A stretch of DNA of 64,000 nucleotides from Toxotes chatareus (taxonomy: Eukaryota > Chordata > Actinopteri > Toxotidae), in contig CM028895.1 of the NCBI GenBank assembly GCA_016801885.1, forward strand, positions 12,858,001 through 12,922,000. The letters run 5' to 3'. Positions 1-12,700 of this stretch are shown here, in pieces. Position 1 is the first letter of the stretch, and each line of letters opens with the position of its first letter. Under the pieces are notes generated by a model. That model was not told the origin of the DNA and did no database searches. It worked only from the letters and a program-made list of their open reading frames with translations. A program made the translations under genes and the position numbers.

Positions 1-1410
1 CTGGCAGATATTTTGTTTTTGTGTGCTTCATGAGTGAAACACGAGTCATGAAAAGAAGACCCGAGCTGACACAGTTAAACTGGAATTCAATTTTTTATCT
101 ATGGCTGCACAAGCATTGCTGGAATTCAGACACTGCTTCTTCTAAATTTTGTTTTAAAGGAATAGTTGATCCAAAAAAGGATTGGTTAAGGGGTGGTGAA
201 GAGAAACTGCTGTGATGAAGGGAGTGGAGGAGTTGTTGCTAGAAAGAATGTGGTGGACCTGGAGAGATGATGGATAGGGTGTATATTACTGTATGCGTGT
301 GTGTGTATATACTCTATGCGTCATGAGCAGTATTGATGGGTGGCACGTGGTTGTGCAGAAAGAAAAAATGGTCACAAGAGACTCCCAGCGCACTTAGTGC
401 TGGCAACAGGACATACAATCTCAGTCTTACTCCCAGACATTTCTCAGACACTTAACACACATTGATATTCGCACACCAGCAGACACGCACAGGCCAGGAA
501 TATCTGCTGTCAACACTTTCCATTCCTGTACTACATGTTTACAATAAGTGACAAAATGGTTTTCAGTGAAAAAGAAAACAATACATATTTTCCATCTTTT
601 GCAGTGAGTGAGTGTCATTGTAGAATTTCCTCATGTGACACACACAGCTGCGAAGGGTCTGCGTCTGTGTGCGCACGTGTACATGTTTCTGCATGTGAGG
701 GTTTATCGCTGTGCGTCCACTCGCGCCTGTGTGTGTGTACGTGTCTATGACCTTTGGGGGGGGGGGGGCTGTGACGTCAGCTTCTCTCCAATTGAATTTT
801 CCAGATGATGTGATCTCCATCTTCTATCAAGTGTGTGTACATGTGTGTACTTGTGTTGCTGGGTGGAGCCAAGCAGTACAGAAAAGGCTGTAGATAGACG
901 GGGTTGCAGGCATGGTAATATGGCGTCCTGAGAATAGGAAATTGGAGACAAATGAAGATTGACATGGAATTAGTGCTATCCAAAAGGAAACCACGAGACA
1001 CAACGATGAAGATGTTAGTGTTGATATTGTTTGTGATGATGATAAAGATTACAGTTTGGTATTCGGTCAAGCTAGAATGAGGTTATGCAATACCAGATCT
1101 GCAGCGTATTTGTGTGTATGCATGCATGCGTGATGTACCAGGCTTAGTGCTTTCTAAAAGCTGTTCTGCATTAGTTGCCCTCTCTCGCACCCGCTTCTCT
1201 CCCTCTCTCTCAAACACACACACAAAGACAGATAGATACATAGAAATGCAGACCACCCTGATCATAATGCTGATATGAAAATCTCAGGTTCCTATTCTAT
1301 GTTTTTTTTTTTTTAGTTCTCATATTTGCATTTTGTCCTGTACTGAGGGTACGTATGCAGTGATAATGTTCTGTAAATCACTTCGCTGTACACAATCTCT
1401 CTGTGTCCAG
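1..1410 (+). other. intron upstream of the first visible epb41l2 exon
   Basis: No exon was recognised here. The stretch holds TG/CA-rich microsatellite sequence, a run of 13 G at 756-768 and a palindromic CRE-type TGACGTCA at 772-779. The reading frames that open here are driven by the TG repeats. The preceding FERM F1 exons must lie before position 1. Confidence 0.6.
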
Positions 1411-1486
1411 GTAACAACTGGCAGTTTGCGTTCAATGTCAAGTTCTACCCTCCCGACCCCTCACTGCTCACTGAGGACATTACCAG
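1411..1486 (+). CDS. epb41l2: epb41l2 exon: end of FERM lobe F1
   Basis: The acceptor is tgtccag at 1404-1410 and the donor AG|GTACAC. The exon enters in phase and encodes NNWQFAFNVKFYPPDPS followed by LLTEDITR. This is the hallmark F1/F2 boundary of 4.1 proteins, FxVKFYPPDPxxLTEDITR. It ends on the first two bases of an arginine codon. Confidence 0.95.
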
Positions 1487-4400
1487 GTACACAGACACAC
1501 ACAAACACATTGAGTGTTTAATCTGCATTAAATGATTTTTTATAGCCACTTGGGAAGATGGAACAAGCTGTAAACACAACACTGACCTATTATCAGCTTT
1601 TAAATTGTTATAGCAAATGTGTTAGCAAACAGTTGCCTATTTACAGAGACATAGAGTGACATTAGCTTTCAGTTGGAGCTGTGTTTTCACAGTCACTCCC
1701 GCTCTCTTTTAAAATGTCAGACTATTTGCTCCTCGGTAAATGTTCCTCTACTGAATGTTCATCGGCTTGTCGCTAAATTTGTTTGTCTGCTGTTCGATGT
1801 TGTGCAGGTAGAATACAGTTGATTTATACATATGCACACACACACACACAGGCATGCTCCAAGCACACAGCATGTAGGGTGAAGTGTATGTCTAATGGAG
1901 CGAACAACTTCTCTGACGGTCGTAGCGAGAGGCTAATTGAGGACACACAAACACACGCTCACAAACATGCATACACTCACTCACCAGCAAATGACCCACA
2001 TAGTGTGGCGACCGTAACTGCTGTTTCTCCTCCAGCATTGTAGAGGTACAATTTTGCCTATTCATCTTTCGTCAAGCTTCAGTAGGCACATTAATTGCAG
2101 CTCCGTAGCTGTGTTTCACAGGGTTTACCACAGTATGTTTCCCCAGTGAAGAGGAGCCCTGTAAGTGGATGACTGGGGTTTAAGCCTCCATGTCAGCAAG
2201 TGTCCTCCCTGCTAAAGTGACTCTGAATGACAGGGCGATGCATTTACCAGCACTCTCAGGTGTCCAAATTATTTATTCACACATAATGAATTCTCCATAA
2301 AAGTTTACTGCCGACTCTGTTGTAAATGCACACAACCGCTGGACAGTTCACTAACTGCAAGTGTACGTGTTGTGCAGCTGAGTTATTTTCATGGAGGAGG
2401 AAGCTGGTTTTAATTCAAAGAAAAGCTTAGAACAAGTCTTTTCTTGCTGTGAATAGACTTAGATTCAAATCAAACCCAGTCCTTTTTTCCATTTACCTTT
2501 CTTGTAGGTACCTGTTGTGTCTTCAGCTCCGTGAAGATGTGGCTTCTGGTCGACTGCCTTGCTCATTTGTTACCCACGCTCTGCTGGGGTCATACACATT
2601 GCAGGTATAGTACTCTAGTCTATACCCGTAATAGTCTGTGCTAGTGTGAGTGCATGGTTGTGCTGGGCAGGTGGCTCAGGAGCCACCAAGTGTGCAGTTT
2701 CCAGATGTGACTCTGTCTGCTCAGAAGTCTTGGTATAGGTGAGTTGACTGTCCATTACTGCATCACAGGCTGAATTTGGTGACTATGAACCCGACCAGCC
2801 TCGGCCTCTGGACTACATCAGCCAGCTGACCTTTGCGCCCAATCAGAACAAAGAGATGGAGGAGAAGATTCTTGAACTCCACAAGTCTCACAGGTCAGAG
2901 GGGGCAGGGTCATGTTGTCCCAAGTAGTTAGGGACAACAATTATACTTACATGTCTTTTTATCTTTAAAAGCTGTAGATTTGTTTGTGACCCCTGTATTA
3001 AAGGGACCATGACTGAATCTTCTTCATGTACTGTATCGTCCAAACATTATGGATTTGTGCCCCTATACAATTTTTAATCTGAGGGTGTTTGTAGTAATTT
3101 GTCTTTTCTGTGTGTTTAGGGGAATGACACCAGCACAGGCTGATGCCCAGTTTCTAGAAAATGCCAAGAAACTGTCCATGTATGGAGTGGACATGCACCA
3201 TGCTAAGGTACAAATGAATGCTCCTCTCTTCTCCCCCCCCCAACCCCCCTTTGTTGTTGACATCTGGGGATTAGCAGAGTTTCTTTGATGTGGGACAAGT
3301 GTGCCGGTGCGTCTGCATGTTTGTGTCACTGTATCTGTGTGTGTGTGTCAGCTGTACAAACACTCAGGGAGGCCATTACCATGGGAACAGCCAGTCTCTC
3401 TCACTGGGATAGGAGGTCATCTGCAGAGTGTGTGCTTGTTTCCATGTGTGTCTGAGTTTGTTTGTGTGTCTTTGTGCAAGCCGGGTAGAAAACAGGGGGA
3501 AATATGCATGAGAGAGAGGGAAAGAAGGAGTCTTTAAATAGAAAGAGAGGATGTAAGATTGAGGACAGAGAGAAGAGACAAAGAAATAGGGGACAGAGAT
3601 AAGGTTAGAGTGAGATGAGGACAGATCCTTTAAAGATAAAAAGAGGCGAGTTCCCTTTAAGGGCATGCTCCACTTGTTTGCAACACAGAGACAGAGGATC
3701 AGGGGAAAAGATGAGAGCAGCAGAGAGAGTGTTTCAAATGTTGAAAATCTTTTTTTATGGCATACCAAACTGGTGGGAATTCAAGCAGCTGATCTATTTC
3801 TGTCCTGTGCCATTAATTTGTTTTGCAAGTTTCATAACCTCAAGATCCACAAAGAAACCATTACAAATACTGTTTGTCACACTTTGACTAAGACAACACC
3901 AGATTATCAGAATCACACTGAACACACACAAATGCATTTTTCTGTGTGTGGTAGTAGGATGTTGTTTTCATACCTGCATCAGATGTCTGATTGTAGATCT
4001 TCTCATCATGGACACATTGGTTGATAGCAGGGCATATTTGCGTCAGAAGTGAATGCTGTGTTTTGTTGTTGGTCCCTCACAAGGGAAAAGAAGGGCATAA
4101 TTTACGGATTGACTATTTTACACTAATGTTAAACAGCACAAAAAGGTAAAAATCCTTTTTATAGTGACAGCTGTAAAGCGGCTGTAAAATGTAAAGAAAA
4201 GAATACCTGAACTGACTGATATCAATTGAGACGTAAATAAGATAAAATTTATAGACTTCACATTGGAAGATTTAAGTGACAAAAAGAGTACTTAAAAGAA
4301 AAGGTACAAAAGCTGAAACTTGAAATAAAAAATTAAAATGAATTCAAAAATTGCACCTTGGGGAGTGGAATTGAGTTTGCAGCAGAAATAAAAGTTATTT

Positions 4401-6747
4401 CATAAGCTTGAAAACTTAATTGTATAAAGCGTGACTCATCGTGCAATGACGGTAGTGCATGAGGTAACAGTTGATTAGTGTAATTAACAGCAGTTGTTGG
4501 TCTGCTGAGGACAGTGGTGATTGAATAGTCCGACAGCAGCAGGGACAAAAGCACCTGATTACAGTAGGTGGATTAATAAGCAAATTACAAGACTTTATTA
4601 CAAAATCACTGACTCCACTGGACCATAATATGTGGTAGTATTTTGAGTGGATGTTTGGGATAGGTTTCAGTTCATTTCTCTTCTGTTTTTTTTAATATTA
4701 TTTATACAAGTATTTGTCCAAAGTTGATCTGCTATTACATAATAGCTGGCTGCTACCTTATATTCCTGTAATTAAATGTTGAGTAATATTGAATATATTG
4801 AGTGTCTAGAACAGATGGTTGGCATCACCTTCAAAACTGAGACACTCAGTGACTGAGTGATAGTGATCACAAGTAATCTTAGCTTCAAACACCACGTTTC
4901 TTTCTGCAGTCTCTGAACAGTCATTGTGTAATTTACCGAAACAGCAAAACAGCAGAGAGCAAATGGAAAACGGTTTTCCTACTACATCCACTCTGTCAAT
5001 GCATTCGAGCCAAATGCTAAAATGCATCTGTAGTGGCAGCACAAGGACAGAGATCGATGACCAGCTAATAGCATGGTAAAGCCATGTGGCCAGCGTGTGT
5101 CCCAGTAAAGCTGTCCATTATCAACATATTGCCTCCTCCATTAGTCCAACAGATTTTTCCTGTGTTAATTCACTACTGTAATCAATACCTCCCTTACCAT
5201 TACCAGATGGCCTTGGACTTAAAAGCGTTGTTAGTGAGTTAGTCTGCCAGCTAACTATGTTACTGTACTGAACGACAGTGTTTGTGTGTGTGTGGTAATT
5301 GAGTTTCTGTTGACCTTAAACAGACTACTCTAGAAATCAGTTGATGTACAGTGTGATATGATTTAGCCAAAGAGGCAGCACATAGAGATGTTTCACAGAG
5401 GTTAATAATTTCACATTAAAATGTGTTTTGTGTACATTTGTATCTGGCTGTCACAGGACTCTGAGGGCGTGGACATCATGCTAGGCGTGTGCGCCAATGG
5501 ACTCCTGGTATACAAAGACAGACTTCGGATAAATCGTTTTGCTTGGCCCAAAATACTCAAGATTTCATACAAGAGGAACAACTTCTACATTAAGATCAGG
5601 CCAGGAGAGGTATGTACCTAGGCTTGTACACACAGGCTCAGAGATATACTCATCCCTACACACAAGAATGCAACACCAGACATGATTGTTTCTTCTGTTA
5701 ACCTAATAAAGTACACATCTTCTGCGGTGGATAAAATTTTTGTTTCTTATTTGTTTCTCTGACAGACGGAGCAGTTTGAGAGCACGGTGGGGTTCAAGCT
5801 CCAGAATCATCGATCTGCCAAAAGGCTGTGGAAAGTCTGCGTGGAGAATCACAGTTTCTTCAGGTAGAAATGCACACACTCATGTGAAGCACACATGTAT
5901 TATATATGGACACAGATTTCAGAGATTTACAGTCTTGCGTTTAGGTCATCCAAACTGCTTGTGAGATAACGTCCAGTGGAGTAACTTGTGCTTTATCAGG
6001 CTCAAGAAAACACTTGGTTTCTTGCCAGAAAACAAACAGAGAGAGTGTATCTCATGGATGTTTGAATAGTCACATGCCTGAGGCAAAGCAAACACACTAA
6101 TACACATGCACAAATATGAAAGAAAACAAAGAGGCCCCCAGCACTGCTGTGTTTGTAGTTGCGCCGAGTGTATGCTCTGTCTGCATGTTTATATGTCTGT
6201 GTGTAAGACACAGAGAGAGGAATAAGCTTTAATATCCTGTTGAAGGAGGAGTTGTCTGGAAACATTTTGCCTCTCTTCCACATGTACATATAACTGCAAA
6301 TACTTAATTTTAAAGTTAATTTTAAAGTAAGTCACTCTGAATAAAACTTTAAAATGCATGCTCCTCTGCTGCATTCCTCCATCTCTTATCCCTTCCTCCC
6401 TTCCTCTGTCTCTTTAGGTTAAATGCACCAGAACCTCCTACCAAGGCTCGCTTCTTGACTCTGGGCTCTAAATTCCGCTACAGCGGACGGACTCAGGCCC
6501 AGACCCGCCTGGCCAGCTCCCTCATAGACCGACCTGCACCCAACTTTGAACGCACCTCATCAAAACGCATCAGCCGCAGTCTGGATGGAGGTAACCCCCG
6601 TCATACGGCACTCACAAAGTGACGCCGAAGCATGACATTCCCGCTTCTCTCTGAATAATATTTGATGAATGATACATGGATAAAAGAGGAATGGAAGGAA
6701 TGATGGGCATATGGAAGAAGGGTCATGGATGGAGGGATTTCATGTGG

Positions 6748-6782
<35 letters not shown>

Positions 6783-9700
6783 TGGATGTAAAATGCTCAT
6801 GTCAGACCAGATACAGGAAATAGCTGCAGCATATGTTTCCTGTCACACAGAGAGTGAGAGACAGAGAAGGAGACAGAAAAGAGATAGTATTATATGTGTG
6901 TGTCAAAGGAATAGGCCCTAGAATGAAAATTACAAAGTTCTTTAAATTTGGCATGGACAGCACAAACATTTACACACAAGTACACAATGACTCCTAACTT
7001 AAAATTAACTGTTCAATGATCTCATATAGATCTCATAGAAATGTAACTAGGACCAGTACATCTTAATTTCTACAGAATCACTATATTTTACTATACTTTC
7101 AGTTGTTTCAAATGAGCTGTATTCACAACATCAAACACATGTTTTTATTGTCTTCAGAAAACAGTGCACACCGTTTTTTTGTGGTTTTCCGGCTTTGGGT
7201 AACAGATCCCACTTCAAGCAGCTGTGTACTTCTGTTTCCTCTCCGCCAGGTTTATTCCACTTACTTACATTGCCCCCTGCTGGACACATTAATCCCCTAC
7301 AAGCCATCGTCCTTGTTGAGGAGTAAAGAAATAAATTCAGTGAAATTCATGGATATAATTTATGAAGCATGTACTCTTGCAATAACCTTTGACATTTAAA
7401 ATCCTAAATGTTTGGTTACATCTATTTACCTTTGTGTGGGATAAAACTGAACAATTAGCTCTGACCCCCATGTTTACAAAATGATTAATGTCAGTGAAGA
7501 GTAACCGAACCACTAGACCTTTTACTGGCAATAAATCACAGCTCTCAGTGCAAGAATCAGGTGATTTTTTTTTTAAATTTTGTTTTGTTTGTGTGTTTCG
7601 CATTACTTTAGCACCAGTGATCAGCATAACTGAGGCCGGCAGAGATACAGCTGAGAACGGACGTGAGCCACACCTGGAGCTCCACTCTGACTCTAAGGTG
7701 TGTCTGAGTGTGTGTATTTATATACATTATTTTTAGAAAAAAAGATTGTGTGTTCAGGAAAACAAAACAGTTGTAAAAAAGTTGTATAACAGGTCTTTTT
7801 GTCATTATAGTATCTGTTGGAGTCCACATTGTCCCATAAGAACTGTTCATGTCTTTTTGTGTCGGAGAGAGAGACACTCAGTATTTATGTGGATGATGGA
7901 AAGATAAAAAAACATCTGAATGTTTTTATTTGAGAATTAGTCTTTGGCTCATCTGAGGACAACCAGAGCAGGTTGTTGCTTAAACCATCACATGATTCTT
8001 TAGATACTAATCTTTTCCTCCACTAGGTGAACCACCACAAGGAACTTCAGGCAGCCACCCTCTGCCTTTTGTCTCTTTAATATGTGCGTACGTGTGCGTG
8101 AACGAGAGGGGAGACACAGACCAGCTAGACTAGCAGAGGATTTTTATTAGCATTTGCAGGTACAGCTAGAGCAGCTAAGTTAGCCATGCAGATGTGCACG
8201 ATTTGACATAACACTGAGTCCGCATCAGGTGTCGTCTCCACTCACAGGTGTTAGTAAGGATCTTTGTCCACTAGTAGTCTTCAACAGTCTTCAACTAAGC
8301 CTGTCTATGCCCTGCACAGGAGTATATATATGGATTACTTCTGTATGTTATGCATGCCTCCTGTTTCACCCCCCACTTTTCCTTTCCCACTTTGCCTTGC
8401 TCACACCCCAGCACTGTGGACTTGACCTCCTGTCTGTCGTTTTGTGGCAGCATCCTGTTGACACTGTTCCTTCACACAACTGTACTCTGCTCTATGCTTT
8501 ACCCGGCTATGTTCACTTTTAACCTATTGTGGTGTGCTGTACACTGACTAATGTTATGTCTCTTTCCCTCTCTCTTTTTTCCTTCACACACACCCTTTTT
8601 TTTAATTTGCTTTTCACACTTCCCCATTGAATGCTCTCATTTTTGCCATCATTTCATGAAAATGAAAAATGAAATGATGCACATTGTGTCGGATGTTTTG
8701 GTTTAACTTATTTTACTTCTTCACTGCTCACTTGCTCCTACACTTTGTGGATGTGTGTGTGTGCAAGTCTCTCTTTTCCCACCCACTCTGTCTCTCCTTG
8801 CTTTTTGTTTATATCCTCTGTCTTGTTGTGTCCTTCTTCCCTTCCTTTTCCTTCTTTTTCTTCCTTTGTGCTTCTCTCTCTTCTTCAATCCTCCTCCCTC
8901 AGTCAATCTTCATGTTTCCTCTCTCCTTCTCCTCATCATCCTCACTCTCTTCCATCCCCCCGTCCCTGGACTCCATCTCTGAGCTCGACCACGGCCTGTC
9001 GGACATCTCCGAAGATGACGACCTTATCGACGACACAGCCGCCTCACATACACCCTGGGCCCTTCCCTCATATGCTTCCATCACCTCCAATCAGCAGTTG
9101 GCTGATTTCGAGCACCTTATTCAAAACCCTCAAGCCTCTCACCCACTCACCAGCTCCCAAACTTACACCTCAGAGGCTTTAGGAGTTGAGGAGAACTTCC
9201 AGGCTGAAACCAGAGCAACATCTGGGCTACCAAATTTACGAGGCCTGTTTTCTCTGAGAGGCGTGGTCAAATATGTTTCATTCATCCTATGTTTTCTCTC
9301 CACGTTGGGGAAGAATGTTAACATGTGTCAGCCCACAAAGCTATTTTCAGGATTAAGCAAGAAACTAAGCTTTTTCACCCTTACTATCTCCAAGTTAATG
9401 CCCAAGTCAGCAGAGAAACAAGCGATTTTTACCATCTGCTCCCCCAAATCTGTCTTTTCCAACATGACTACATCCAGATTACGTCCAATTTTTAGCAGTT
9501 TGCCAAAAACATTGAATCATTTTATGGCATTTTTTACCCGTTATCTCCCTACTAAGCTAATTAGTTTGGTCCCATCTTGTCCTTTACACCTAATGCAACT
9601 ACGTTTGCCATCGGTGTCTTCTCTCGCCTGTCCTCCAACTGTCTCTTCCTTTTCCTCCCACTCTTCTCTGTCCTCTTCCTCCCACTTTTTTTCTTTCCTG

Positions 9701-12700
9701 ACTCCATCCTCCTTCTCCCACTCTAACCTAACTGCATCTGTGCATTGCTACCTTCTAAATCCTTCCCCTCTGTTTCTCCCGTGCCTGTTAGTTGTCTTCC
9801 TATTGGTTGTGATGCTGACAGCAAGCCAGTCTTTGGTCTTGGCCCTGATTTTAGCCACGCCCCTCGGCCTGACCCTGTGTTACCTAGAGAACGTGGTGTC
9901 CAGTCAAAGGAAGGCAGTTTTGCCAGTGTTTATCACTGAAAGGCCAAATGATCAGCCCGAGGATCAGTTGAGCTCTGGTTTCAACGAGCAAGCTTCTCCT
10001 CTCACGCAGACACACACACCTCCTCGCATCAGGCACCACGCTCACACAAGTGCTACCTGGACACAAGAGATGTGCGATCCTGCTGCATAAAGACACACAC
10101 TCATATAACCAGATTGACCACCCTACCAACCCTCTTCCACTCCTCTCTTCATTTGACCTCCTCTGTGTTTGAATGTGTAAAGTTAATGTCCCTGAGTGTC
10201 ACCTCCCTACATTAACCCCACCAACACCACCTTTACCTGACATTTTCTTTTTTCTTACCACCCCTGCACCCTGTCATCCCCACTGTATTGTTTATAAGAA
10301 CAAAGAGTAGAATAAGGAAGATTACTCAGTTTATTTAAAAGTTTATTATTTAAGTATTTAAATCCAGACAGCTGGTAAAGGATGATAGATGTTAAAATGG
10401 AATTATATTGTTAAAATAGCTATATAAGATAGTATATTCATATGGCACAGAGACTGTGAGGGATGGAGAGAGTTATAAGATTTAACTTACAAGGGCAAAA
10501 TACAGTAACATGTAGTGATGCGCAGAACATATTTTAAGAATTGATCTGAGCCCCTCTCAGATCTTTAAATATGGTGATTATTTGTTGTTATGCTAAAAAA
10601 GGCATCCGGTCTGTACAGTTGTTCTGTGTTCAGCAGATTAATGTCACATTCATCAAATTATGTAACATAACGGTATTCACTAGTAATATGCAAGACAAAC
10701 AATCACTTAAACCATAAACTAATTTTATGGTTAATATAGCTCCAACTAATAATTTTCAGTTGCAGCGTTTTGCCTTTGTAGTGCAGAGAAAGGACGACAT
10801 TGAAAGAGTAATTGTAGTTTAGATGTCATAACTGTATATACAGAATAGATACCATAACCCCCTCAACCCTATAGCACTTAAAGCGTATTGGATTTGTAAA
10901 TTATTGCTAATGAATGTTAAGAGTAAACAGTGTTACACTTACCCTGATCCCTGAGGTGCAGGACTCTCACCTCAACCCCGGTCCATTGTTTGCTTTATGT
11001 ATATTGGCTTTTTTGTGGTGGCCTTTCAGCGTTTACGTGGTTGAACTAAGCTGTGCATGTAGAAGGAACAAATATGTAATCAAAAGACAGGTTGGAAAAC
11101 ATAGTGGCATATTCTGCTCATTACCAGAGGAACTAATTACAGGTCTCTGTGATTAAAAGCTGGTCGGTAGAAGTAAAAATCATAGTATGTAGTACTCAGA
11201 AAATGTTTCCATAATCTTCTTATTTGACTCAAAAACATACACAGGAACTATAGTAGTCATAGAATTTTACTTGTTGTAGATGCAGTGAATGTGACTTGGT
11301 TTTGGACACGTTCAAAATTTGTATAGGATAAGAATATACTTTGACGCAGACTGTAAAGACTAGTGAGTATCATCTGCTGTCTCCCTTTATTAACCATGCA
11401 CTGTTGTCATGTTCAGTGGGTTTGTGGGTTTGGTGCAAAGGTCACACGACCAGCAGTCCTCCCTAACAGCGAGGTCGTTGGGGAAGATAATAGCTTTTCC
11501 CATCATCCATTTCACTTTTTTCTTTCTTCGTGCCCCTACCCTCCTCATTTTGTCATGATTATCATCGCCATGGCTACAACACTGAAGGTTAACGAGGTGG
11601 ACTTAAGCCCTGGCGATGTTGAGGCCACACCTACCCAGGTCTGTAGGGCCTGTCTTTACCTAGCATGCTTTGCAAATTCTTAGAAAAACAATATAGTAGT
11701 ACTAAAAGATATTTTACTAAGAGCTAGTGTAAAGATGGTTGGGAATATTGAATGGAACTGGGTTTGTGGTGTCGTGGAGCTCACATGCTGTAAACCTAAC
11801 CTGTCCTTACTCTCTCCCTGACTTTACCCCATCAACAGTCACTTGGAGCCAGTGAGGTTGCCCTGTCTCAGGTTCACACACTGTTATTGGTTATTTGATT
11901 GTGTATTTGGTCTGTCAATCATTCGCTCTGCCCTGTGTTGGTTGGTTTGGTTCACTCTTTCCGGGGGAAGTTGCCCTAATGTGAGGACATGGAGTCAGTT
12001 TTTGAATTACCCAGCTACTAAAGACCCAATCTGGAATATGTATGCATAAAACAACATTTAAAAATATTCAAATCGACAATTAAGACTGTTTAGTTATAAA
12101 CGTGTCTCTCTTCCGGCCTTTTCTTTTACATGATTGCAGATTGGGCCTGAGTACAAAAACTGATCCTGAATGGGCACTTTCACCCAAAATCTTCACTTTC
12201 GGTTGCTGTGCTGTGGTTTATGGTTTCACAGTTTCAGTTTTCTCTCTGGTTCATATTTATGGTTCTTATCATTATTGTTGTTTCACTGAAAGCACTTTGG
12301 GGTTTGTTTGGTTTGTGTAAATGTTTGTCGGTTTCGTGATGTTTTGAATGCTTTGAATCGTGCTAACATGGGTACGAGTGCTCGCACCTGATTACCAGGA
12401 CAATACCACAGTGTTTTTCATGTGTGCTTGTACCCATCATCCAGCCTTCATCGCAGTTTGAGACATTTTGGCCGTGTCACCTCTTATTTTTATTTTTCTC
12501 TCATTTTATTTTTTATTCATACTCCATTTATTTATTTGATCATGAGTTATTTAATGATTTATTTCATCCAGTTGTTACTATTTTTTTTGTTTTATTTTAT
12601 ACAGGTTAAGCAAAGTATATTCATTTAAATTTTTTGTTAACTTTATTTTTTTTTATTAATTTTCTCCATTTCATTTTTTTTGCTGTATGTCTGCCTTCCA

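Noticed and set aside
3376..3768. 130-codon minus-strand frame
   Set aside because: Antisense of a purine-rich intron stretch; low complexity Ser/Leu, no splice sites.
8745..9182. 145-codon Ser/Pro-rich plus-strand frame
   Set aside because: Out of frame with the alternative epb41l2 exon and dominated by pyrimidine low complexity.
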